From: Bacteroidota bacterium
GTDB lineage: Bacteria; Bacteroidota; Bacteroidia; Bacteroidales; VadinHA17
DNA: 5,633 bases
Direction of reading: 5' to 3'
Assembly: GCA_030642585.1 (NCBI GenBank)
Contig: DAOWNN010000162.1
Location: 1-5,633, forward strand
Below the pieces are notes generated by a model. It made no database searches, had not been told where the DNA came from, and saw nothing but the letters and a program-made list of their open reading frames with translations. The translations under genes and the position numbers were made by a program. This document shows, in pieces, positions 1 to 5,618 of the stretch (the first letter of the stretch is position 1; each line of letters starts with the position of its first letter).

Positions 1-6
1 CATTAT

Positions 7-18
7 GGACTAAAGTCC
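7..18. repeat. short palindrome, REP-like (GGACT-AA-AGTCC)
   Basis: Five-base arms GGACT/AGTCC flank an AA loop, and the unit is followed by CAACA. The same layout (GG-R-CT, two bases, AG-Y-CC, then CAACA) recurs at 84-100, so the two look like members of one family. The palindrome centres at about 12, 51 and 89 are spaced 38-39 bp apart. Short dispersed palindromes of this kind are common in bacterial intergenic DNA. No transposase is present in the window. Confidence 0.5.
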
Positions 19-38
19 AACAGACAGGTATTTTGCTT

Positions 39-64
39 TAACCCCAGCCTTAAGGCTGGAGTTA
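39..64. repeat. 26-bp near-perfect palindrome, REP-like
   Basis: The core CCAGCCTTAAGGCTGG at 44-59 is a perfect 16-bp palindrome. It extends after one mismatched pair (C43/A60) through TAAC at 39-42 and GTTA at 61-64. It has no T-run on either side and no gene ends close by, so a terminator role is not indicated. It is best read as a dispersed intergenic palindrome in a cluster with its neighbours. Confidence 0.6.
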
Positions 65-83
65 GTTAACAAGTAGTATAATA

Positions 84-110
84 GGGCTTTAGCCCAACAA
101 TTTTATTGTT
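84..110. repeat. two abutting palindromes, REP-like
   Basis: GGGCT-TT-AGCCC (84-95) is followed at once by AACAAT-TTT-ATTGTT (96-110). The first has the CTTTAG core, the reverse complement of the CTAAAG core at 7-18, and it is likewise followed by CAACA. From 111 to 264 no further gene is visible. That stretch is AT-rich with only weak, long-looped complementarity (CATTTCA at 149-155 against TGAAATG at 174-180). Confidence 0.5.
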
Positions 111-264
111 AAGGCAATAAAAAGTAAACACCCTTATTTGAATGTACCCATTTCAATATTTTTACTCTACTCCTGAAATGCCCCAGAAAAGCCAATAGAT
201 CAATCAGTTGCATCCCATCACCCTGTCTCCATTTTATCTTCACCACTTTTTGACAACCCGAAGT

Positions 265-762
265 CTAAAGTCTAATGGTCGTTTCATGTAAATGATACCA
301 TGAAATTTTATTATTCAGGGTACTCATTTTAAAAACTATGGTGCTTAACCTTCCGGATTCCTCTGCACCGCTTTGCCATTCCTCATAAGTGGCCATGAAA
401 TAATTATTGAGTGCAATACGAGGATGAAAGTTTTTAATTTTTATTCTGAAAGACTTTGGGTGGATACCATAAGCTTCCCAAAAGCTTTTAATAATTTCAT
501 TTTTTGTCTTACTATTTCCGTATGGATCTATTATTATAAAATCATTATCCAGGGCATTTGAGAACCTTTCAAATATAGTTTCAGTTTTTTCAATTGAGGC
601 ATTCATCCAGGCTTCGATAAACCTGTGCAAAGCTTCAATCTCCAATCGACAGAGATCAGCAAATTTATCATCAGATAACATGTCATTTTCGATATTCATT
701 TTTTCATCATTTTTCATCCACCATAGCTTTCTTTGATCTCCGTATCCTTTATTGATCATCAT
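265..762 (-). CDS. NTF2-like (SnoaL/DUF4440-type) small protein
   Basis: This 165-residue soluble protein has no signal peptide or membrane segment. From about residue 40 it reads like an NTF2-like alpha+beta cone fold. An N-terminal helix (LEIEALHRFIEAW) leads into a FERFSNAL-DNDFIIIDPYGN segment and a helix with a WEAYG stretch. Strand-rich residues follow, including a YFMATYEEWQSG strand and a C-terminal WYHLHETTI strand. This layout is typical of the SnoaL/DUF4440 superfamily, whose members range from small-molecule isomerases or hydrolases to pure ligand binders. No specific substrate can be read from the sequence. The start is uncertain: Met1, Met2, Met16 (codon 715-717), Met22 (697-699) and Met28 are all possible, none has a clear ribosome site, and the first 15-27 residues are outside the fold. 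It lies 264 bp downstream of gatD across a repeat array, so it is probably not functionally linked. The TAG stop falls inside a short AAGTCT-AAAGTCT duplication. Confidence 0.7.
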   Translation of the reverse strand: MMINKGYGDQRKLWWMKNDEKMNIENDMLSDDKFADLCRLEIEALHRFIEAWMNASIEKTETIFERFSNALDNDFIIIDPYGNSKTKNEIIKSFWEAYGIHPKSFRIKIKNFHPRIALNNYFMATYEEWQSGAEESGRLSTIVFKMSTLNNKISWYHLHETTIRL

Positions 763-799
763 AGCTTTGGCAGAGGTAATAGCAAAGTGTACACTCTTC

Positions 800-833
800 C
801 ATTCGTGTATTCGTCTTTCATCTGTGCATTAGT
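800..833. repeat. degenerate tandem repeat, about 15 bp, two copies
   Basis: CATTCGTGTATTCGT (800-814) and CATCTGTGCATTAGT (819-833) match at 11 of 15 positions with a 19-bp period. They lie in the spacer upstream of the NTF2-like gene. The pair may be a decayed intergenic repeat, but the match is weak enough to be chance. Confidence 0.25.
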
Positions 834-904
834 GGCTTTTCCAACATTCCATTATTCCATTTTTACTTTTGTCATTTGACTTCATCGTCACCTTTGCAAG
901 GTTT

Positions 905-1020
905 CCTCCGCCTTCGCCTCTGCCTTCGCCTCCGCCTTCGCCTCCGCCTTCGCCTCCGCCTTCGCCTCCGCCTTCGCCTCCGCCTTCGCCTCCGCCTCCG
1001 CCTCCGCCTTCGCCTTCGCC
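905..1020. repeat. hexanucleotide tandem array (CCTYCG)n, about 19 units
   Basis: This is an uninterrupted run of 19 CCTYCG hexamers plus CC. For most of its length CCTCCG and CCTTCG alternate, giving a 12-bp higher-order unit (905-916, 917-928 and so on to 988). There is a single substitution (CCTCTG at 917-922), and after 988 three CCTCCG in a row are followed by two CCTTCG. The array is far more GC-rich than its surroundings. The minus strand reads GGCGRA repeats, so a gatD transcript would carry a purine-rich, G-rich tract starting 6 bases after its stop codon. The array lacks self-complementarity and so is not a hairpin terminator. Near-identity of the units points to recent expansion or homogenisation. 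Length may vary between strains or be collapsed in assembly. Confidence 0.95.
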
Positions 1021-1026
1021 TTTGTA

Positions 1027-2412
1027 CTACTTATGCACTCTTTTCACAAAATCATCTACTTCCGGAAGTCCTCCCTGGTAAACAAGGTATCCGTTATAAG
1101 GTTCACGATTGGTAATTTCATCATTAATAGGCCTTAGCATAAGGCGTTTTACTTCATCAGGATCTCTTGTTTGTCCCAGTATCCAGCTAAGTTTTACCCA
1201 GGCTACCTCAGGCAGCATATTCCCTGCAGGGATAATTCCTTTTGCCATCATATCTCTCCCTGTATCGTAAACAAACATATGCACATAGCCCCAAATGGTT
1301 TGCAGGGTCATATACATATGTACACCTTTCTTGTGAGCCCGTTCTATTGCCGGATAAAGTTCTTTGTTTACGTGCCCCAGTCCGGTTCCGACAAATATAA
1401 TCCCCTTATACCCAATATCTACCAATGCATCTAAAACATCAGGACTCATGCCCGGATAATAGTACAACATAGTAACTTCCTTACTGAAATAAGGCAAAAT
1501 AGTCACCTTTTTATCTTGCCTTCTTTTGTTGTATTCAGTTTTTATTGTGTGTATTTCCTTCCGGCTAATTCTTGCCAGAGGAGTATCTCCAATGGTACGG
1601 AAAGTAGATCTGTATGAAGAATGCATTTTTCTTACCCTGGTTCCTTTATGCAAGAGTCCATAATCATCAGAAGTTGGTCCGAACATGCAAACCATCACTT
1701 CGGCAATATCTGATTCTCCGGCGGCTTTCATTGCATGCATCAGGTTAAGCGCAGCATCAGAGCTGGGGCGATCTGAAGATCTCTGTGAGCCAACAAGAAT
1801 TACAGGTATAGGCAAATTCTGACACATAAAAGTGAGTGCAGCCCCTGTATGGTGCAGGGTATCTGTTCCATGTCCGATAACTATTCCATCCACACCCTTT
1901 TCAATTTCCTTACCAATAGCTTTGGCGAGTGAGATATACTGCTTTGGCCCCATGTTCTCGCTGAATACTGCGAAGACTTTTTCAGTTTCCAGGTTGCAAA
2001 TATCTGCAAGTTCAGGGACTGCTCCATAGAGTTCTCCCGGTGAAAATGCTGGGATTACTGCTCCGGTTCTGTAATCCAGGCGGGAAGCAATAGTACCACC
2101 TGTTCCAAACAGTTTTACTTTTGGGAGGCCTGGTGTTTTTGGGAATTCTTTTTCAGGAATTTTGTAGCTGGCCTTCTTGTAGCCTTTTTCCTCCATTTTT
2201 AATATGGTTTCAATATCAATGCCGATATTGTAACCGGTACTGATCTTAATAACTATATGGAGGTCATCATCATTTTCCGCACGTGGTAATACAGTACCTA
2301 TAAAGTCTCCTCTTGTGGTCACAATATGGGCCTGTCCCCAAACACGTACCTGGTATTTTTGAAGAACCTCCAGGGCCTGACCTTTATATCCTTGAAAAAT
2401 ATCATTGTCCAT
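1027..2412 (-). CDS. gatD: Glu-tRNA(Gln) amidotransferase subunit D (asparaginase-like)
   Basis: GatD releases ammonia from an amide donor (asparagine or glutamine) and passes it to GatE, which converts Glu-tRNA(Gln) to Gln-tRNA(Gln) in the cytoplasm. The protein is 461 residues. Residues 1 to about 95 form the GatD-specific N-terminal domain, with the hallmark stretches GTVLPRAENDDDLHIVIK (39-56) and GYNIGID (60-66). From about residue 98 the asparaginase I/II-like domain begins. It has GTGGTIAS (103-110, nucleophile candidate Thr104), GHGTDT (180-185, Thr183-Asp184) and the GatD-type GTRVRKMHSS segment (257-266, Lys262). Together these supply the Thr-Thr-Asp-Lys catalytic set. A plain asparaginase is about 330 residues and lacks the N-terminal domain. 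There is no signal peptide and no in-frame alternative Met before residue 73, so the first ATG is taken. The leader is A/T-rich with no Shine-Dalgarno sequence. gatE lies 247 bp upstream on the same strand, and a hexamer array follows the TAG stop. The family is classically archaeal. Confidence 0.94.
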   Translation of the reverse strand: MDNDIFQGYKGQALEVLQKYQVRVWGQAHIVTTRGDFIGTVLPRAENDDDLHIVIKISTGYNIGIDIETILKMEEKGYKKASYKIPEKEFPKTPGLPKVKLFGTGGTIASRLDYRTGAVIPAFSPGELYGAVPELADICNLETEKVFAVFSENMGPKQYISLAKAIGKEIEKGVDGIVIGHGTDTLHHTGAALTFMCQNLPIPVILVGSQRSSDRPSSDAALNLMHAMKAAGESDIAEVMVCMFGPTSDDYGLLHKGTRVRKMHSSYRSTFRTIGDTPLARISRKEIHTIKTEYNKRRQDKKVTILPYFSKEVTMLYYYPGMSPDVLDALVDIGYKGIIFVGTGLGHVNKELYPAIERAHKKGVHMYMTLQTIWGYVHMFVYDTGRDMMAKGIIPAGNMLPEVAWVKLSWILGQTRDPDEVKRLMLRPINDEITNREPYNGYLVYQGGLPEVDDFVKRVHK

Positions 2413-2523
2413 TTGTGCAAGTTTATTTTGTAATTATTAGGATAAGTTCGGAGTATAAAATTCTATTAAATAACGTGAGTTCGATATAATATATACTAAT
2501 AGACTTATCTTACACTTTGTGAA

Positions 2524-2585
2524 TCTTGGAGCCTTGGTGTCTTGGTGGCAAGAAGACTAGCCACGAAGTCTCTAAGGCACCAAGA
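2524..2585. repeat. REP-like imperfect inverted repeat between gatE and gatD
   Basis: Two 26-nt arms (2524-2549 and 2560-2585) are complementary at 21 of 26 positions around the 10-nt loop 2550-2559. The innermost GGTGGC/GCCACG and outermost TCTTGG/CCAAGA ends pair well. A further ACACCAAGAA copy at 2588-2597 repeats the outer end of the right arm (GCACCAAGAA, 2577-2586). The left arm is itself a string of near-repeats (CTTGGAGC, CTTGGTGT, CTTGGTGG). This is a familiar style of dispersed intergenic repeat in Bacteroidota and other bacteria (from general knowledge, not a search). It separates the two amidotransferase genes and could fold in a shared transcript. It has no terminal T-run for a terminator in either direction. 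Confidence 0.65.
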
Positions 2586-2659
2586 AAACACCAAGAATGG
2601 CTAATTTCAAGTAATCACTAAAACTAAACCATCACCGAAGGTAATTTACATATTTATTA

Positions 2660-4609
2660 TTAATTTTGGGTTTCCTTTATCTTTTCACTCAATTTCGAAA
2701 GTTTCACATTTCCAATTGCCGTTTTCACTAATTGTCCCATAATAGAGTTCAATTCATTTTTTTTGCTGCCATTATGACTTTCTTGCTGGAATTTTACTTT
2801 TAACAGTGATATCCTGTTATAAATATTTTCATCAGAAACTCTCTTAAATTTTATGCTTTCCAATACGGAACCAAAGTCCATTTTGGGATGTTCTATGATA
2901 TGAGGAATCATCTTTTCAGCTAATTGAATCTGAATTCCCTTTTTATTCAGGTATGCAAACATCTCAAATAATCTGGAATGTTGAAGAGCTTCCGGGCCCT
3001 GTACTTGTCCTTGCGTAAATTTCAATTTGTGTCCCAGGAATGTTCCAATATATTTTGGGTCAAGCTTAAGTTCTTCAACAATTTTTTGTAAGACAGGGAA
3101 GTAATTTTTTGAGAAAATGTAGGTGTAGGTGTCTTCAGGAATATTCCAGGATTTTAGTTTTCTGTATCGTTCAATGATATCCTCAGGCTGCTGTTTGTTC
3201 CTTTCTTCAATATATTCAGAAGTCAGGGGTATAGGCACTGTATCAGTATCGGGATACATTCTGTCGGCACCTGGCAATACGCGTTCAAATATAGTAGTGC
3301 CGTTTTCGAACGATTTTCGGGTTTCATCTGGTACCCCAATAAAAGCCATCTTGCATCGTTCTTCAATTGTTTCAAGAGCAGTTTGCATATCTTCTTCTGG
3401 TCCCCAGATAAGTACCTGGGCATCCTCTTTGCCGGCTTTCAGCAGAATTCTGATTTTCTCCCATTCTTCTTCTTGAATAGTATTTTCAAGACTTTCAGAG
3501 TGGATCATATTTGGTTTGTCAAGACAGGCAATTACCTTTAGACGGTCTGAAAATTCATCGGCAAATATTTTTCCGGGTTGTGTAAAATGTGATAAAATGC
3601 CCTTGAACTTTGGAAGATTAACAGCAAGTAATTGTTCACCGGGATTTTCAATCCTGATACTTTTTCTGTCCTGTATTGCTTCATAATGTATTGCCCATTT
3701 TTTAGGGTTTGAGACAGTTTTAAGCAATGAGTCCCTGATTTTAAGTAGGGCCCACTGCCTGAAAGCTTCAATATGGGTGAGTTCAGGTATCCATTTTGTA
3801 TGGGCAACTCCTTTAATTTCCACCCTGGAGCCTCCTTTACAGCTTACATTTACATCTTGCCTGGCAGCACCCATACCTGTTCTTACCTTGCCTGTGCTTC
3901 TATTCAGAAACCTTATATAATCACATGTTTCTTTAACTTCATCAGGGTTGATGCAGTCCGGATAAGTCACAGTCTCAATAAGCGGCATCCCAAGCCTGTC
4001 GGTTTTTAAAACCCTGGTATGGCCAATGTCGGATATTTCACGACAGGAGTCTTCTTCAATACTAAGTTGAATTAGGCGTATTTTTTTATGTGGCAGATCA
4101 ATCTCACCTTCCACACCAATGATGGCAGTTCTTTGAAAACCTGTAGGAATACTTCCATCCAGATACTGTTTCCTCGTAATATGAACCTCCCCAACAATAT
4201 TTAATTTCGATAATAAGGAAATTTCCACTGCAATATCCAGAGCTTCCTGGTTCATCGGAAACGGAGGAGTGTCATCTACTTCATAGGTGCAAGCTGTGTT
4301 ATTCTTAATGCGGTAGTGGATCTCCTTCCTGGTTTTAAATTCCATCAGGGCAGTTCCGTCATATTCTCCCAATTCACTCAGGGTTGGTCTCATGTGCCTG
4401 ACCAGTTCAGCATCATAATCATCATTTTTGTTGTAGATCCCTGCGGGACAATGACAAAATAGTTTTTCACTGGTGAGTAATTGTTGATGGACTTCCAATC
4501 CTGACATAAAACCTATTTTGTTATAGGTTTCCTGGGTAGCCTTATTGCGCGAAATATAGGCTATGGATTCTTTTGTTTTCTTGTAATTCGTTTTAGGATT
4601 GAATTCCAT
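2660..4609 (-). CDS. gatE: Glu-tRNA(Gln) amidotransferase subunit E
   Basis: GatE binds Glu-tRNA(Gln), phosphorylates the attached glutamate with ATP, and amidates it with ammonia channelled from GatD. The 649-residue protein starts with a variable stretch, then the GatB/GatE catalytic domain. This shows SGLEVHQQL (36-44), FCHCP (51-55), TRKQYLDGSIPTGFQRT (145-161), LSIEEDSCREI (182-192), LKTDRLGMPLIE (201-212) and ARQDVNVS-RVEIKGV (249-268). Residues from about 335 to 465 resemble the GAD-type insert shared with bacterial AspRS, which separates GatE from GatB (about 480 residues, no insert). The tail (about 500-649) is the helical GatB/YqeY-like tRNA-binding region, including TFLGHKLK and IMGQLVKTAIGN. 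Conserved similarity starts near residue 27, so about 25 residues form an N-terminal extension. The next in-frame Met (35) would cut into the domain, so Met1 is kept. The leader is A-rich with no Shine-Dalgarno sequence. gatD follows 247 bp downstream. Confidence 0.94.
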   Translation of the reverse strand: MEFNPKTNYKKTKESIAYISRNKATQETYNKIGFMSGLEVHQQLLTSEKLFCHCPAGIYNKNDDYDAELVRHMRPTLSELGEYDGTALMEFKTRKEIHYRIKNNTACTYEVDDTPPFPMNQEALDIAVEISLLSKLNIVGEVHITRKQYLDGSIPTGFQRTAIIGVEGEIDLPHKKIRLIQLSIEEDSCREISDIGHTRVLKTDRLGMPLIETVTYPDCINPDEVKETCDYIRFLNRSTGKVRTGMGAARQDVNVSCKGGSRVEIKGVAHTKWIPELTHIEAFRQWALLKIRDSLLKTVSNPKKWAIHYEAIQDRKSIRIENPGEQLLAVNLPKFKGILSHFTQPGKIFADEFSDRLKVIACLDKPNMIHSESLENTIQEEEWEKIRILLKAGKEDAQVLIWGPEEDMQTALETIEERCKMAFIGVPDETRKSFENGTTIFERVLPGADRMYPDTDTVPIPLTSEYIEERNKQQPEDIIERYRKLKSWNIPEDTYTYIFSKNYFPVLQKIVEELKLDPKYIGTFLGHKLKFTQGQVQGPEALQHSRLFEMFAYLNKKGIQIQLAEKMIPHIIEHPKMDFGSVLESIKFKRVSDENIYNRISLLKVKFQQESHNGSKKNELNSIMGQLVKTAIGNVKLSKLSEKIKETQN

Positions 4610-4625
4610 TTTTGTTTTTTCGAGT

Positions 4626-4652
4626 GATATGATGACTCCCAGTCATCGTATC
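4626..4652. promoter_or_regulatory. operator-like inverted repeat upstream of gatE
   Basis: GATATGATGACT (4626-4637) and AGTCATCGTATC (4641-4652) are complementary at 11 of 12 positions around a CCC spacer. The element ends 16 bp upstream of the gatE ATG. On the plus strand the odd pair is a G-T wobble. On the gatE-sense strand it is a C-A mismatch, so a protein-binding DNA dyad is at least as likely as an mRNA hairpin. No T-run follows on either strand, so it is not a standard terminator. Its placement suggests control of gatE transcription or initiation. Confidence 0.5.
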
Positions 4653-4769
4653 AAATAACCTGATAAGCGGAAGTTAACATAAAAAAATTAAAGACTAAAT
4701 GTAGGAAAAATGGAATGAATCAGCAGATAGAATAGTTCTAAATTTTAAATTGGAATGAATATAATAAAA

Positions 4770-4806
4770 TATACCCATCTCCCTTCGAAAAAGAAAGATG
4801 GGTATA
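4770..4806 (-). terminator. 11-bp hairpin, possible second terminator of the RRM gene
   Basis: TATACCCATCT (4770-4780) and AGATGGGTATA (4796-4806) are perfectly complementary around a 15-nt spacer that can itself close three more pairs (TTC/GAA). Read on the minus strand, the stem is followed by TTTTATTATATT, a loose T-rich tail that suits a terminator for the gene ending at 4965. Read on the plus strand the tail is A-rich. It is also symmetric enough to be a protein-binding dyad. The rest of the 4610-4964 spacer holds no gene. It contains a TGGAATGAAT pair exactly 40 bp apart (4711-4720, 4751-4760) and a weak GAATAG/CTATTC dyad (4864-4869, 4884-4889). Confidence 0.35.
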
Positions 4807-4906
4807 AATAATAAGTTAATATTGAAAACGAATTCAATAAATTGATCAATAGTAAAATTGAGGGAATAGTATAGCCCAAACAGCTATTCTATACCCGCAA
4901 CAAGAT

Positions 4907-4933
4907 AAACCTCACAGAAAAATCTGGAGGTTT
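4907..4933 (-). terminator. probable intrinsic terminator of the RRM gene
   Basis: AAACCTC (4907-4913) pairs with GAGGTTT (4927-4933), and after a bulged A4914 the inner CAGA (4915-4918) pairs with TCTG (4923-4926) around a 4-base loop. It lies 31 bp past the stop codon of the minus-strand RRM gene. On that strand the stem ends in GAGGTTT followed by ATCTTG, giving a short, imperfect T-tract. Position and stem quality favour a terminator, though the T-tract is weak. Confidence 0.5.
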
Positions 4934-4964
4934 CCTCAATAGCTCTGAATGATTTTTTGGATTT

Positions 4965-5216
4965 TTATCTTTCAGTACGAGGCTTAGCTTCATTAACTCT
5001 CATGTTGCGACCTTTAAGATCACTTTCATTTAAAGAGCTAATAGCTTCGCTTGCTTCTGAATCGATAGACATCTCAACAAAGCCAAAACCTTTTGAGCGA
5101 CCGGAGTACTTATCAGTGATAATGCTAACACTTGCAACTTCACCAAATTCTTCAAAAACATTTTTTAAATCATCTTCTGAAACACTGTAAGGCAGGTTTC
5201 CTACGTAAATATTCAT
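4965..5216 (-). CDS. small single-RRM RNA-binding protein
   Basis: This 83-residue protein is almost entirely one RNA recognition motif. RNP2 is IYVGNL (residues 3-8) and RNP1 is KGFGFVEM (42-49), with the RNA-stacking aromatics Tyr4, Phe44 and Phe46 in place. The helix EDDLKNVFEEFG and the segment VSIITDKYSGRSKG between them are typical of the family. A short basic tail (EAKPRTER) follows. Proteins of this size and form occur in Bacteroidota and cyanobacteria, where they are often induced by cold and thought to bind AU-rich RNA. The exact role here is not known. The reading frame stays open to 5258, but that would add 14 residues (MIAFLVSVQFKICF) outside the fold. The Met at 5214-5216 gives the standard MNIYVGNLPY start and is chosen. 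A promoter-like element and a leader of about 110 nt lie upstream, and hairpins lie downstream. Confidence 0.92.
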   Translation of the reverse strand: MNIYVGNLPYSVSEDDLKNVFEEFGEVASVSIITDKYSGRSKGFGFVEMSIDSEASEAISSLNESDLKGRNMRVNEAKPRTER

Positions 5217-5289
5217 AAAACAAATTTTAAACTGTACGCTAACCAAAAATGCTATCAATTAACCAGCGCACAAACCAACTGAAAGCAAT

Positions 5290-5304
5290 GAATCTGTCAG
5301 ATTC
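5290..5304 (-). promoter_or_regulatory. leader hairpin of the RRM gene
   Basis: GAATCTG-T-CAGATTC is a perfect 7-bp dyad around one base. As RNA it would fold as GAAUC/GAUUC with a 5-base loop. It sits about 75 bases upstream of the start codon and about 22 bases after the predicted transcription start, inside the proposed leader. Long structured leaders are known for cold-induced RNA-binding protein genes. Whether this one acts as a thermosensor or autoregulatory site is inference. Confidence 0.35.
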
Positions 5305-5332
5305 GGTTAACAAAACTAACAAAAATTCGATG

Positions 5333-5340
5333 CAAATATA
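5333..5340 (-). promoter_or_regulatory. Bacteroidota-type -7 promoter element of the RRM gene
   Basis: The minus strand reads TATATTTG here, a full match to the TAnnTTTG element used by the Bacteroidota primary sigma factor. Around 17-25 bp further upstream (about 5358-5365) the strand is a T-run rather than the preferred TTTG/TTG, so the -33 match is poor. Transcription would start near 5326, leaving a leader of about 110 nt. Confidence 0.5.
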
Positions 5341-5537
5341 GATATAAATTAATTAATGCTTAAAAAATTTGTATTTATTGCCCCATAGAAGTAAATAAAT
5401 TTGCCTTATAGTCTCTCACAGCTGTTAAATTATGCTTCCCTGATAGGTTTATACCTTGAAAAATTAACCAAATCAAAATTATGGAATTTGCTTAAATGAT
5501 GAATACCTGCTGGAATTCGCATAGAACAGAATATTTC
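5341..5537. other. intergenic region without a visible gene
   Basis: This stretch is AT-rich on both strands. I see no reading frame with a recognisable protein, no tRNA-like structure, and no strong palindrome. It probably holds the upstream promoter region of the RRM gene and the start of a repeat-rich spacer that runs to the window end. Confidence 0.5.
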
Positions 5538-5582
5538 GTTCCTTGTGCCTCCGCTAAAGCTACGGTGACACGCGGACGGAAC
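5538..5582. repeat. imperfect GC-rich palindrome, REP-like
   Basis: The outer arms GTTCC (5538-5542) and GGAAC (5578-5582) pair. Inside them GTG (5545-5547) can pair with CAC (5569-5571) and CCG (5551-5553) with CGG (5563-5565). TCCGC (5550-5554) against GCGGA (5572-5576) is an alternative pairing. The centre contains GCTAAAGC, sharing the CTAAAG core of the palindromes at the left edge of the window. The GC content contrasts with the flanks. Confidence 0.45.
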
Positions 5583-5618
5583 TCATTACGATTTCCTTTT
5601 CATAACTATTATATTTGT

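Noticed and set aside
783..791. Promoter for the NTF2-like gene (minus strand TACACTTTG).
   Set aside because: The spacing in TA-nnn-TTTG is one base too long, and no TTTG is seen at the -33 distance.
905..1020. CRISPR array.
   Set aside because: There are no unique spacers. It is a simple hexamer repeat with no cas genes.
869..1115. Plus-strand frames giving a Pro/Ser-rich or Leu/Arg-rich protein.
   Set aside because: They are translations of the hexamer array in other frames with no non-repeat domain, and one overlaps the gatD 3' end. A repeat without stops opens all frames.
1027..2412. Plain L-asparaginase.
   Set aside because: The 95-residue N-terminal domain with the HIVIK-GYNIGI motif, the RVRKMH segment and the gatE neighbour identify GatD.
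3129..4009. Open frames opposite or overlapping gatE.
   Set aside because: They show no recognisable domains and are explained by the gatE coding sequence on the other frame or strand.
2660..4609. GatB of the GatCAB complex.
   Set aside because: The length (649 aa), the GAD-type insert, the GFQRT motif form and the absence of gatA/gatC nearby point to GatE.
1027..4609. The window as archaeal DNA because of gatDE.
   Set aside because: The small RRM protein, the TAnnTTTG element and the repeat style fit Bacteroidota better. No other archaeal marker is seen. This is not proof, and the contig should be classified.
4652..4659. A -7 promoter element for gatE (minus strand GTTATTTG).
   Set aside because: Only the TTTG half matches the consensus and there is no good -33 element. 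It overlaps the dyad, so it remains possible but unsupported.
5217..5258. A longer RRM protein start with 14 extra residues.
   Set aside because: The extension is hydrophobic and outside the RRM. The internal Met gives the standard family start MNIYVGNL, and the extra part lies in the leader.
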